Part shown: positions 5,046 to 11,652 of the stretch, in pieces
How positions within the stretch are numbered: the stretch's first letter is position 1
How the letters are laid out: every line of letters begins with the position of its first letter
Source of the DNA: an uncultured Eubacteriales bacterium
GTDB lineage: Bacteria > Bacillota > Clostridia > Christensenellales > Borkfalkiaceae
DNA: 11,652 bases
Reading direction: 5' to 3'
Assembly (NCBI GenBank): GCA_949745625.1
Contig: CATJZR010000106.1
Location: 1 to 11,652 of the forward strand
Notes under the pieces: generated by a model
Seen by the model: only the letters and a program-made list of their open reading frames with translations
What the model was told of the DNA's origin: nothing
The model's database searches: none
Translations under genes and position numbers: made by a program

Positions 5046-6392
5046 ATGAAAATTCAGTTAAGCGACCATTTTACTTACAAAAAATTATTGCGGTTCGTTA
5101 TGTCGCCCGTGCTTATGATGGCGTTTTTGTCTATATACGGCGTAATCGACGGACTGTTCATTTCCAACTTCGTCGGCGAAAAACCGTTTGCTGCGGTAAA
5201 TTTGATTTATCCCGTAATTATGATTTTAGGCTCGGTTGGTTTTATGCTGGGCACGGGCGGTACGGCGATAGTTTCCCGACTTCTTGGCGAGGGTGACAGG
5301 GTCCGCGCCAACAAATATTTTTCGCTGTTTATATGCGCCACTGCGGTAAGCGGCGTAATTTTTGCCGCCGTAGGCGAAGCGCTTATGGGATATATCCCTA
5401 AGTGGCTGAAAGCGACTGAAGATACTTACGCCGACTGTCAGTTATACGGCAGAATACTTCTTGCGGCAATGCCGTTCTTCATGCTGCAAAACGTCTTTCA
5501 GGCTTTCTTTACGACGGCTCAAAAACCTATGCTCGGCTTTATCGTGACCGCCGCGGCGGGCTGTTCGAATATAGTTCTCGACGGCGTGCTGGTCGGCGCA
5601 TGCGGGACGGGCGTTGCGGGCGCGGCTATCGCAACGTGCGCAAGTCAGGTAGTCGGCGCGGTGCTTCCCGTATTCTATTTCGCGTCCAAAAACAGCAGCC
5701 TTTTAAGGCTGGGTAAACCGCAGTTTAAATTCAAGGTTTTGCTCAACGCGTGTGCAAACGGCTCGTCCGAGTTCGTCAGCAACGTATCCTCGTCCGTGGT
5801 CAGTATGGTTTTCAATTATCAGCTTTTAAAGCTTTTCGCAAACAGTGACAATGCGGAATACGGAGTTGCTGCGTACGGCGTATTGATGTACGTTAACTTT
5901 ATTTTTATTGCCGTATTTATAGGCTACGCCATAGGCACCGCGCCAATAATCGGCTATAATTACGGCGCGGGGAATAAGGAAGAGCTGAAAAACATATTCA
6001 AAAAGAGCATGGTAATAATGGCTGTGCTGGGCGTAATTATGACCGCGCTTGCCTTGGGGCTTGCCCGACCTGTTTCTATGCTGTTCGTCAGGAATAATCC
6101 CGAGCTTTTGGATATAACGGTAAATGCGTTTTATATTTGTTCGTTTTTGTTTCTTTTCGCAGGCTTTTCGATTTTTGCCTCGTCAATGTTTACGGCATTC
6201 GGCAACGGGTTTATATCCGCTTTTATATCGTTTATGCGCACGATAGTCTATCAGATTTCAGCCGTGCTCGTTCTTCCTATATTTTTGGGCGTTACGGGCG
6301 TGTGGCTGTCCACGATTATATCGGACGTTCTGGCAATGCTCACTGCGATAATCTTTATAATTTTGAAAAGAAAGAAGTACGGCTACGTATAA
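5046..6392 (+). CDS. MATE-family multidrug efflux transporter
   Basis: A 448-residue integral membrane protein of the multidrug and toxic compound extrusion family, cation-driven antiporters that expel cationic drugs or metabolites. It has two six-helix bundles. Family marks are GVIDGLFISNFVG in helix 1 (32-44), GTGGTAIVSRLLGEGD between helices 2 and 3 (69-84), AAGCSNIVLDGVLVG, GVAGAAIATCASQ, and in the second half GYAIGTAPIIGYNYGAGN (about 293-310) and FGNGFISAFISFMRT. It is closest in style to the MepA/DinF-like Bacillota branch. ATG at 5046 is preferred: it gives the normal N-terminus (MKIQLSDHFTYKKLLRFV), whereas an in-frame GTG at 5001 lies inside the terminator stem. The ribosome binding site is poor. 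The leader terminator suggests inducible expression. Substrate cannot be told. Confidence 0.92.
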   Translation: MKIQLSDHFTYKKLLRFVMSPVLMMAFLSIYGVIDGLFISNFVGEKPFAAVNLIYPVIMILGSVGFMLGTGGTAIVSRLLGEGDRVRANKYFSLFICATAVSGVIFAAVGEALMGYIPKWLKATEDTYADCQLYGRILLAAMPFFMLQNVFQAFFTTAQKPMLGFIVTAAAGCSNIVLDGVLVGACGTGVAGAAIATCASQVVGAVLPVFYFASKNSSLLRLGKPQFKFKVLLNACANGSSEFVSNVSSSVVSMVFNYQLLKLFANSDNAEYGVAAYGVLMYVNFIFIAVFIGYAIGTAPIIGYNYGAGNKEELKNIFKKSMVIMAVLGVIMTALALGLARPVSMLFVRNNPELLDITVNAFYICSFLFLFAGFSIFASSMFTAFGNGFISAFISFMRTIVYQISAVLVLPIFLGVTGVWLSTIISDVLAMLTAIIFIILKRKKYGYV

Positions 6393-6419
6393 AAAAACGC
6401 CCCCCGCGGGGGTGTTTTT
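6393..6419. terminator. bidirectional terminator shared by MATE and GNAT genes
   Basis: The stem AAAAACGCCCCC / GGGGGTGTTTTT has a CGC loop and one G-T wobble. It lies between two converging genes and overlaps the last base pairs of the GNAT stop codon. A and T tracts on both sides let it work in both directions. Confidence 0.92.
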
Positions 6420-6861
6420 ATTTGACCTTAATCATCTCGTCGTATGGCAGTTGCGTATAGCCGCATTTTTTATAGAGAGCGACGGCGGGCTTGTTTTCCT
6501 TTTCGACTTCGAGGCGTAAAACGCAGTCGGGATATTTTTCGTGTAAAAAGGTAAAAAAACATTTGCCTATGCCGCGTCCGCGCGCGTTTGGTTTAATATA
6601 CAAATCCTCTATCCATACGCAATTTTTTCCGAACTCGGTCGAATAGCTCTTTGCAAGCATTGCGTAGCCTAAATAATTTCCGCCGTCGGTAAAGACGTAT
6701 CCCTCGGCGTATGGCGAGCTGCCGACGCAAGCCGCTATATCGTTTTCGAAAATCTCTTCCGAACCGTTGGTATGCACCGCGTCCGAGGAATAAAAGACGC
6801 GCATCATTTTTTTGACGGCTTCACCGTCGTTTCGGGTCATTGCCCTTATTTCGCAAACCAT
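6418..6861 (-). CDS. GNAT-family N-acetyltransferase
   Basis: The 147-residue protein is one GNAT domain, transferring acetyl from acetyl-CoA to an amine. It starts with the usual beta-1 (CEIRAMTRND), has the central strands 'GYVFTDGGNYLGYAMLAKSY' and 'NCVWIEDLYIKPNARGRGIG', with the acetyl-CoA pyrophosphate loop RGRGIG (94-99), and ends with the motif B helix NKPAVALYKKCGY (123-135). The acceptor cannot be predicted. The ATG has no Shine-Dalgarno sequence; its -10 box ends 6 bases before the start codon, so the message is predicted to be leaderless. An internal ATG at codon 8 has AAGGG close by but would remove beta-1. The gene converges on the MATE gene and diverges from pcrA. Confidence 0.88.
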   Translation of the reverse strand: MVCEIRAMTRNDGEAVKKMMRVFYSSDAVHTNGSEEIFENDIAACVGSSPYAEGYVFTDGGNYLGYAMLAKSYSTEFGKNCVWIEDLYIKPNARGRGIGKCFFTFLHEKYPDCVLRLEVEKENKPAVALYKKCGYTQLPYDEMIKVK

Positions 6862-6867
6862 GGCACG

Positions 6868-6896
6868 ATTATAATTAATTTTTGCGATTTTGTCAA
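6868..6896 (-). promoter_or_regulatory. consensus promoter of the GNAT gene
   Basis: On the minus strand this reads TTGACA (6896-6891), 17 bases, TATAAT (6873-6868), a full consensus sigma-A promoter. The expected transcription start, about 7 bases beyond the -10, falls on or next to the A of the ATG at 6861. Confidence 0.85.
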
Positions 6897-6901
6897 ACCG
6901 T

Positions 6902-6930
6902 TTGTATTTCGGGCGCGGCTATGGTATAAT
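6902..6930 (+). promoter_or_regulatory. promoter of pcrA-ligA
   Basis: TTGTAT (6902-6907), a 17-base spacer, and TATAAT (6925-6930) with an extended -10 (TGG directly before it). The ATG of pcrA begins 8 bases after the -10, so transcription should start at or just before the start codon. It is back to back with the GNAT promoter, the two -35 boxes being 5 bases apart. Confidence 0.8.
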
Positions 6931-6937
6931 TTAATAT

Positions 6938-7894
6938 ATGAATGCAATACTTGACAAACTTAACGAAGAACAGCTTAAACCCGTCACCGATACCGAGGGC
7001 GCGGTTTTGGTGCTTGCGGGCGCGGGCAGCGGCAAAACGCGCGTTTTAACGTCGCGCATAGCGTACATACTTTCGGAAAAGAAGGCAGACCTTTCGGGTA
7101 TACTCGCAATCACCTTTACTAACAAGGCGGCGGGCGAAATGAAGCAGCGGCTTTCGGATATGCTCGGCGGGGGCGACGGAAAATGGATTTGCACCATACA
7201 TTCCATGTGCGTCAAAATTCTCAGGGAATACGGCGGTAAAATAGGTGTAAAGCCCAATTTTTCCATTTACAGCGAGGTAGAGCGCGCCAACGTAATAAAG
7301 AAGGTGTATAAAGAGCTTGACTTCGACGACGAGCAGCTGTTAAAAAGCGCGAAGTATCATATCGGCAACGCAAAAATGCTCGGGCTGGACCCCGACAGCT
7401 ACGGCGCGAAATACGCCTACGAACGCGGCATTGACGACGTCGTCGTAATATACGAAAAGTATTGCAAAAGACTGAAAGAGAACAACGCGCTCGACTTCGA
7501 CGACCTGCTTATCGAAACGCTGCGCCTTTTAAAGAACGATAGGGATACGCTCGACTATCTTTCGGACAAATTCCGCTATATCCACGTAGACGAGTTTCAG
7601 GACACCAACTCGGTACAGTACAATATAATAAAGCTGCTTGCGGGCAGGCACGGCAACCTGTTTGCCGTCGGCGACGACGACCAGTCTATATACGGTTGGC
7701 GCGGAGCGGAAATAGAGAACATACTGCGCTTCGATAAAGATTTTCCCAATGCCAAGGTCTACAAATTAGAGCGCAACTACCGTTCTACCAAAAGTATACT
7801 TGCGCTTGCCAACAGTATTATAAAAAACAATTCCCGCCGCCGCGGAAAAACTCTTTGGACGGAGGCAGACGAGGGGGTGAAGCCGCAGTACTAA
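6938..7894 (+). CDS. pcrA: PcrA/UvrD-type DNA helicase, N-terminal part, ended by a premature TAA
   Basis: The 318 residues cover domains 1A/1B and the start of 2A of a superfamily 1A 3'-5' helicase that unwinds DNA in repair and clears RNA polymerase. Motifs in order: Q-motif (LNEEQ), Walker A AGAGSGKT (27-34), motif Ia ITFTNKAA (58-65), motif II VDEFQDT (217-223), motif III GDDDQSIYGWRGA (245-257), motif IV LERNYRS (277-283). The frame stops at TAA 7892-7894, right after 'LWTEADEGVKPQY', where family members continue. Downstream the same frame stays open to 9130 and encodes the rest of the enzyme. A truncated product would bind ATP but lack motifs V and VI, so could not unwind. The start has no ribosome binding site; the message appears leaderless. 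The gene is normally important for viability, so assembly error is a serious possibility. Confidence 0.9.
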   Translation: MNAILDKLNEEQLKPVTDTEGAVLVLAGAGSGKTRVLTSRIAYILSEKKADLSGILAITFTNKAAGEMKQRLSDMLGGGDGKWICTIHSMCVKILREYGGKIGVKPNFSIYSEVERANVIKKVYKELDFDDEQLLKSAKYHIGNAKMLGLDPDSYGAKYAYERGIDDVVVIYEKYCKRLKENNALDFDDLLIETLRLLKNDRDTLDYLSDKFRYIHVDEFQDTNSVQYNIIKLLAGRHGNLFAVGDDDQSIYGWRGAEIENILRFDKDFPNAKVYKLERNYRSTKSILALANSIIKNNSRRRGKTLWTEADEGVKPQY

Positions 7895-7984
7895 CAAGCT
7901 GAAGAGGAGGCGGGCGAAGCGCTTTTCGCCGCCCGCAAAATTTCCGAAGCCGTAGCACGCGGCGCAAGGTATTCCGATTTTGCG

Positions 7985-9130
7985 GTGCTTATGCGTATCA
8001 ACGCGCTCACCCGCTCGTACGAGCAAGAGTTTTCAAAATACAATATTCCCTTTAAGGTGTTCGGAGGATTCCGCTTCTACGAGCGTAAGGAAATAAAGGA
8101 CGCGCTTGCGTATCTTCGCCTTATAGCAAACCCGTTCGACAGCGAGGCGGCTGAAAGGATAATTAACGTGCCCCGCCGCGGCATAGGGGGCAAAACCGTG
8201 CAGATTATGAACGAATACGCGCAGAGTACGGGGTTGTCGCTTTACGATGCTTGCGTCGACTGCGACCTGCTTGCCGTATCGAAAGGCGCGCGCGAAAAGC
8301 TTAAAGAATTCGCGCAGCTTATAAAGCAGTTTATTATATCCTCGCAGACGGAGCCCGTTGCGCAAATCGTTCGCGACGTCATAAACGCGACCGACCTTCG
8401 TTCGGCTTACGACGACGGAACGGACGAGGGCGACGGAAAGCTTGCCAACCTCGACGAATTTATAGCCTCGGTCGACGATTTTTCGCGCCTTAATCCCGAA
8501 GCCACGCTCGATGAATATTTAAATCAGGTCACGCTGTCGTCGGATACCGACGACATGGACGAAAGCGATTGCGTTACTATCGCAACCATTCACGCGGTAA
8601 AGGGACTTGAATTTCCATACGTGTTTATCTGCGGTCTCGAAGAGGGGATAATGCCCTCGTCGCGTTCCGAGAGCGACGGCAGAGATGCCGAGGAGGAGCG
8701 CAGACTGATGTACGTTGCAATCACCCGCGCTGAAAGAGAGCTGTATCTCACCCGCTCGAAGTCACGCTATCTGTACGGGCACAGGGATTTGACCGCGCCG
8801 TCCAAATTCATAAAGGAGCTTGCAGGCGAGCTTGGTATTCAGATTTCGCATCACGTAGAAAAGCCCCGCCTTCAAAGCTACGACGACAGCGGTTACCAAA
8901 GCGATATTCCGCCCCAAACGGTATCGTTTAAACCTTCGGTTTCAGCGTTTTCCGCACCCAAGCAAAGCAGTGTAAAAAGCTACGCCGTCGGGCAGAGGGT
9001 AATGCACAAGAAATTCGGCGTGGGAATGATAATTGCAATAAAGAACGGCGGCACGGTTTTAAACGTGGCATTCGACGGTCAGGGAATTAAGGAGCTGTCG
9101 GCATCTTTGGCGCCGCTTGAAATAATATAA
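7985..9130 (+). CDS. pcrA: PcrA/UvrD-type DNA helicase, C-terminal part
   Basis: This is the second part of the helicase in the same frame as the first. Homology really begins at 7895 (QAEEEAGEALFAARKISEAV), 30 codons before the first possible start, a GTG at 7985. It has 'FKVFGGFRFYERKEIKDALAYLRLI', motif V TIHAVKGLEF (201-210 of this piece), motif VI RRLMYVAITRAERELYL (239-255), and a C-terminal Tudor-like domain (VGQRVMHKKFGVGMII, 335-350) that in PcrA contacts RNA polymerase. Joined to the first part, with one residue in place of the TAA, it makes a 730-residue protein, normal for PcrA. Alone it lacks Walker A and would not work. AGGAGG at 7905-7910 is not followed by a start codon at usable distance. 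ligA follows after 22 bases, the usual pcrA-ligA order in Bacillota. Confidence 0.85.
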   Translation: MLMRINALTRSYEQEFSKYNIPFKVFGGFRFYERKEIKDALAYLRLIANPFDSEAAERIINVPRRGIGGKTVQIMNEYAQSTGLSLYDACVDCDLLAVSKGAREKLKEFAQLIKQFIISSQTEPVAQIVRDVINATDLRSAYDDGTDEGDGKLANLDEFIASVDDFSRLNPEATLDEYLNQVTLSSDTDDMDESDCVTIATIHAVKGLEFPYVFICGLEEGIMPSSRSESDGRDAEEERRLMYVAITRAERELYLTRSKSRYLYGHRDLTAPSKFIKELAGELGIQISHHVEKPRLQSYDDSGYQSDIPPQTVSFKPSVSAFSAPKQSSVKSYAVGQRVMHKKFGVGMIIAIKNGGTVLNVAFDGQGIKELSASLAPLEII

Positions 9131-9152
9131 AACGCAATAGTTAAAGGTATAT

Positions 9153-11102
9153 ATGAGCAGATTAGACTATCTTATTGAAACGCTCAATAAATGGGCTTAC
9201 GAATATTACGTTTTGGATAATCCTTCGGTTGAGGACAGGGAATACGACAGACTTTACGACGAGCTTAAAAAGCTTGAAGAGCAGACGGGAGAGGTGCGTT
9301 TCGACAGCCCCACGCGCAGGGTCGGCGGCGAGCCGCTTAAAGGCTTTACCCGCCATAAGCATATAGCGCGGCTGTACAGCCTCGATAAATCGGTAAGCTT
9401 TGACGAGCTGGACGCTTTTTTTGCGCGCGTCGGCAAGGCTACGGACGCGGACGAGTACACAGTCGAATACAAGTTTGACGGACTTACGATGTGTCTGACA
9501 TACGAGAACGGCGCTTTCGTACGCGCCACGACACGCGGAAACGGCGTAGAGGGCGAGGACGTCACGGCGCAATGTCTTACTATAAAGTCGTTCCCGCTTC
9601 GCATAGATTACCGCGGCACGTTAGAGGTTCAGGGCGAGGCGGTAATGCGTTTGAGCGTGCTTGAAGAGTACAACAAAACAGCAAAGGAGCAGCTTAAAAA
9701 CGCGCGAAACGCGGTCGCGGGCGCAATCAGGAATCTCGACCCCAAGGTCACTGCCGAGCGAAAACCGGAAATACTCTTTTATAATGTCAACTATATGAGC
9801 GAGGGCTTGCTTGACACGCAGACCGAGCATTTCGAATTTTTGAAGAAAAACGGCTTCAAGGTATTTCCCTTTGTAAGGGTATGTAAGGGCGCGGACGCGG
9901 TCAGGGCGGCTATCGGGGAAATCGAGGTCGGGCGCAGAGAGCTTGACGTTCTGACAGACGGCGCCGTAATAAAGCTTAACGACTGCACCGTGCGTGAGGG
10001 ACTGGGCTATACCGATAAATTCCCGCGCTGGGCAATGGCTTACAAGTTCGAGGCGGAGGAGCGCGAAACTACGGTAACGGACGTGGTTTGGCAGGTCGGC
10101 AGAACGGGCAAGCTTACCCCGCTTGCTTTAGTCGAGCCTGTCGAGCTTGCGGGCGCCACCGTCAAAAAAGCCACTCTGAACAATTTCGGAGACTTGACCA
10201 AAAAGGATGTTAAAGTTGGAAGCAGGGTTCTTATACGCCGCTCTAACGAGGTTATCCCCGAAATACTCGGCGCGATAGGACATACCGACGGCAGCACGGA
10301 AATCGAAAAACCAAAATTTTGCCCTGCCTGCGGCAGCGCGGTTGAGGAAGTCGGCGCAAATCTGTTCTGCCCCAACAAATACTGCCGTCCGAGGATTATC
10401 GGTAAAATAGAGCATTTCGCGCAAAAGGACGCAATGGATATAGAAGGGCTTTCGGAAATGACCGCGGGTCAGCTTCACGATACGCTGGGCTTAAAGCAAT
10501 GTTCCGAGCTTTACTCTCTTACCGCAGAGGATTTGGCGCGGCTCGACGGCTTCAAGGATAAAAAAATAACCAATCTTTTAAACGCCTTGCAAAAGAGCAA
10601 GACGGTAAGCTTGGACAGATTTATTTTCGCGCTCGGAATAGACGGTGTCGGCAAGGTCGCCGCAAAGGATTTGGCTAAGGAATACGGCAGTATAGCCGCG
10701 CTTTCGTCTGCGGACAAAGACGGGCTTGTGTCGCTTGAAAACATAGGCGAAATTACCGCGGAAGCTATCTGCGGTTGGTTTGCGGATGCGGATAACTCCG
10801 AAGAGGTCAACCGTCTTTTAAGCGCGGGAATATCGCCTACGGTAGCAGCGGCAAAAGCGCCTGTGGACGGTGTGTTTGCGGGGCAGTTCGTCGTGCTTAC
10901 CGGCACGCTTGAAAACTATAAAAGAAGCGAAGCGCAGAAATTAATAGAGGAGCGCGGAGGCGAGTGCCAGAGCTCGGTAACGGCGAAAACCACGCTTGTA
11001 ATCGCGGGCGAGGCGGCGGGCTCCAAGCTCGACAAGGCCAAAAAGCTCGGCATAAAAATAATCGACGAAGCAACTTTTACGGAAATGTTGTTTAATAAAT
11101 AA
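9153..11102 (+). CDS. ligA: NAD+-dependent DNA ligase LigA
   Basis: LigA seals nicks in DNA during replication and repair, using NAD+ to adenylate a lysine. The 649-residue protein has every domain: Ia (1-65, with 'YEYYVLDNPSVEDREYDRLYDEL'), adenylation domain with the catalytic KFDG (Lys107; KxDG motif) and TTRGNGVEGEDVT (126-138), OB-fold ('VWQVGRTGKLTPLA', 312-325), a four-cysteine zinc finger (Cys390, 393, 406, 411), helix-hairpin-helix repeats (about 425-560) and a BRCT domain (572-649, 'GQFVVLTGTLENYKR'). Around the active site 'EYKFDG' replaces the more usual 'EPKIDG', a mild change. AAAGG (9143-9147) lies 5 bases before the ATG. It is downstream of pcrA in one operon; a polar effect of the premature stop in pcrA is possible. 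Confidence 0.97.
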   Translation: MSRLDYLIETLNKWAYEYYVLDNPSVEDREYDRLYDELKKLEEQTGEVRFDSPTRRVGGEPLKGFTRHKHIARLYSLDKSVSFDELDAFFARVGKATDADEYTVEYKFDGLTMCLTYENGAFVRATTRGNGVEGEDVTAQCLTIKSFPLRIDYRGTLEVQGEAVMRLSVLEEYNKTAKEQLKNARNAVAGAIRNLDPKVTAERKPEILFYNVNYMSEGLLDTQTEHFEFLKKNGFKVFPFVRVCKGADAVRAAIGEIEVGRRELDVLTDGAVIKLNDCTVREGLGYTDKFPRWAMAYKFEAEERETTVTDVVWQVGRTGKLTPLALVEPVELAGATVKKATLNNFGDLTKKDVKVGSRVLIRRSNEVIPEILGAIGHTDGSTEIEKPKFCPACGSAVEEVGANLFCPNKYCRPRIIGKIEHFAQKDAMDIEGLSEMTAGQLHDTLGLKQCSELYSLTAEDLARLDGFKDKKITNLLNALQKSKTVSLDRFIFALGIDGVGKVAAKDLAKEYGSIAALSSADKDGLVSLENIGEITAEAICGWFADADNSEEVNRLLSAGISPTVAAAKAPVDGVFAGQFVVLTGTLENYKRSEAQKLIEERGGECQSSVTAKTTLVIAGEAAGSKLDKAKKLGIKIIDEATFTEMLFNK

Positions 11103-11111
11103 ATTGAGATA

Positions 11112-11140
11112 TTGTCACGAATTTGATTTTTATATACACT
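11112..11140 (+). promoter_or_regulatory. possible promoter of the lipoprotein gene
   Basis: TTGTCA (11112-11117) and TACACT (11135-11140) are 17 bases apart. The region is very AT-rich, so other pairings (TTGATT 11123-11128 with TTAATA) are also possible. No terminator is visible after ligA, so read-through transcription may contribute. Confidence 0.4.
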
Positions 11141-11165
11141 ATATATTAATAGAAGGAGGGGGCAA

Positions 11166-11620
11166 ATGAAAAAATTTACATCATTTTTATTGGCGCTTGT
11201 TTCGATATTAGCGGTAGCGTTGGTTTTTGGCGGCTGCGACGATAAGGACGAAGCAGAAATAATACGAGAATTAAATTAAAGTATCTTCACGCGCATTTAA
11301 TTGCGGACTATCCCGACGCGACGGTTGACGACGTTACGATAGTGAAATATTACGGGCAATACGGTAATTCTTACGTTGCATTGATAAGCAACGGTTATCA
11401 CGAATATAGGGGAGTAATATCGCAGGAAACTATTAAAGATTTAGTATTTACTTATACAAATACAAATTCGGTTAAGGTATTTGACGGAGTACGGTTTTAT
11501 AATTTAAAGGAAGCTTATTTAATTTCGATTTTAACTATGGAAGATTTGCAGTTACTTCATAGACAGTTTCCCAAACCGACAGAAGAGGGTAACGAATTGC
11601 ACGGTGAACCGATAAAGTAA
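11166..11620 (+). pseudogene. small lipoprotein gene broken by a one-base frameshift
   Basis: A strong ribosome binding site (AAGGAGGGGG, 11153-11162) precedes an ATG. The first frame encodes MKKFTSFLLALVSILAVALV then FGGCDDKDEAEIIRELN and stops at 11277-11279 after 37 codons: a lipoprotein signal peptide with lipobox VFGGC (Cys24) and an acidic linker. A second frame, open from before 11250 to the TAA at 11618-11620, continues KLKYLHAHLIADYPDATVDD and then IVKYYGQYGNSYVALISNG. It has no plausible start (a GTG at 11342 falls inside the folded part). The two join if one A is added to the AAA run at 11273-11275. The restored product would be an anchored protein of about 150 residues. I do not recognise the domain. 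Sequencing error in the homopolymer is as likely as real decay. Confidence 0.65.
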
Positions 11621-11652
11621 AAATGTGTTCAGTGATAAAAATAATCGGCGAA

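Noticed and set aside
7892..7894. Reassigned stop codon (TAA read as an amino acid)
   Set aside because: TAA ends the ABC ATPase, exporter, MATE and ligA genes at the expected family lengths, so a general reassignment is excluded.
7904..7990. Internal re-initiation of pcrA after the premature stop
   Set aside because: GAGGAGG is present at 7904-7910, but there is no ATG, GTG or TTG at a usable distance. The first in-frame start, GTG 7985, is inside a conserved strand.
11271..11280. Programmed frameshift in the lipoprotein gene
   Set aside because: There is no X-XXY-YYZ slippery heptamer in the zero frame and no evident downstream stem-loop. A lost A is simpler.

Overview
The window looks like chromosomal DNA from an uncultured Bacillota (Clostridia) lineage. 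It has strong AGGAGG-type ribosome binding sites, intrinsic terminators with T tracts, an S21 gene with a Clostridia-like promoter, a pcrA-ligA pair, QueH, and an MsmX/MalK-type ATPase. Base composition is intermediate, with frequent ATA isoleucine codons. The narrower placement (Christensenellales-like) is my guess from gene style, not something measured.

Layout. 1-117: the last 29 codons of a plus-strand metallophosphoesterase and its terminator. 124-294: the 3' remnant of an XRE-type regulator on the minus strand, then the terminator of the next minus-strand operon. 363-1913 (minus): queH followed 18 bases later by an aberrant ornithine carbamoyltransferase relative. 2028-4157 (plus): a MalK-like ABC ATPase whose Q-loop, signature and H-loop residues are all altered, then a 10-TM putative metal exporter (ArsP_2 type). 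4186-4479: a complete rpsU unit with promoter, S21 and terminator. 4530-4907: an unrecognised 125-residue charged protein. 4911-6419: a strong promoter, a roughly 85-nt leader ending in an intrinsic terminator, and a MATE efflux gene. 6418-6861 (minus): a GNAT acetyltransferase sharing a terminator with the MATE gene. 6862-6937: divergent promoters placed so close to both start codons that both messages are predicted to be leaderless. 6938-11102 (plus): pcrA, broken by one in-frame TAA, and ligA. 11166-11620: a small lipoprotein gene broken by a one-base frameshift.

Most of the content is housekeeping: tRNA queuosine synthesis, ribosome, DNA repair and efflux. No CRISPR array, transposase, phage gene or tRNA gene was seen. 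The unusual material is in the details: an apparently catalytically crippled ABC ATPase, a carbamoyltransferase with a rewritten substrate pocket, a candidate attenuator or small RNA before the MATE gene, predicted leaderless transcripts, and two genes interrupted by single-base lesions. The two lesions lie within about 3.8 kb of each other, so assembly error must be excluded before biological readings are accepted.
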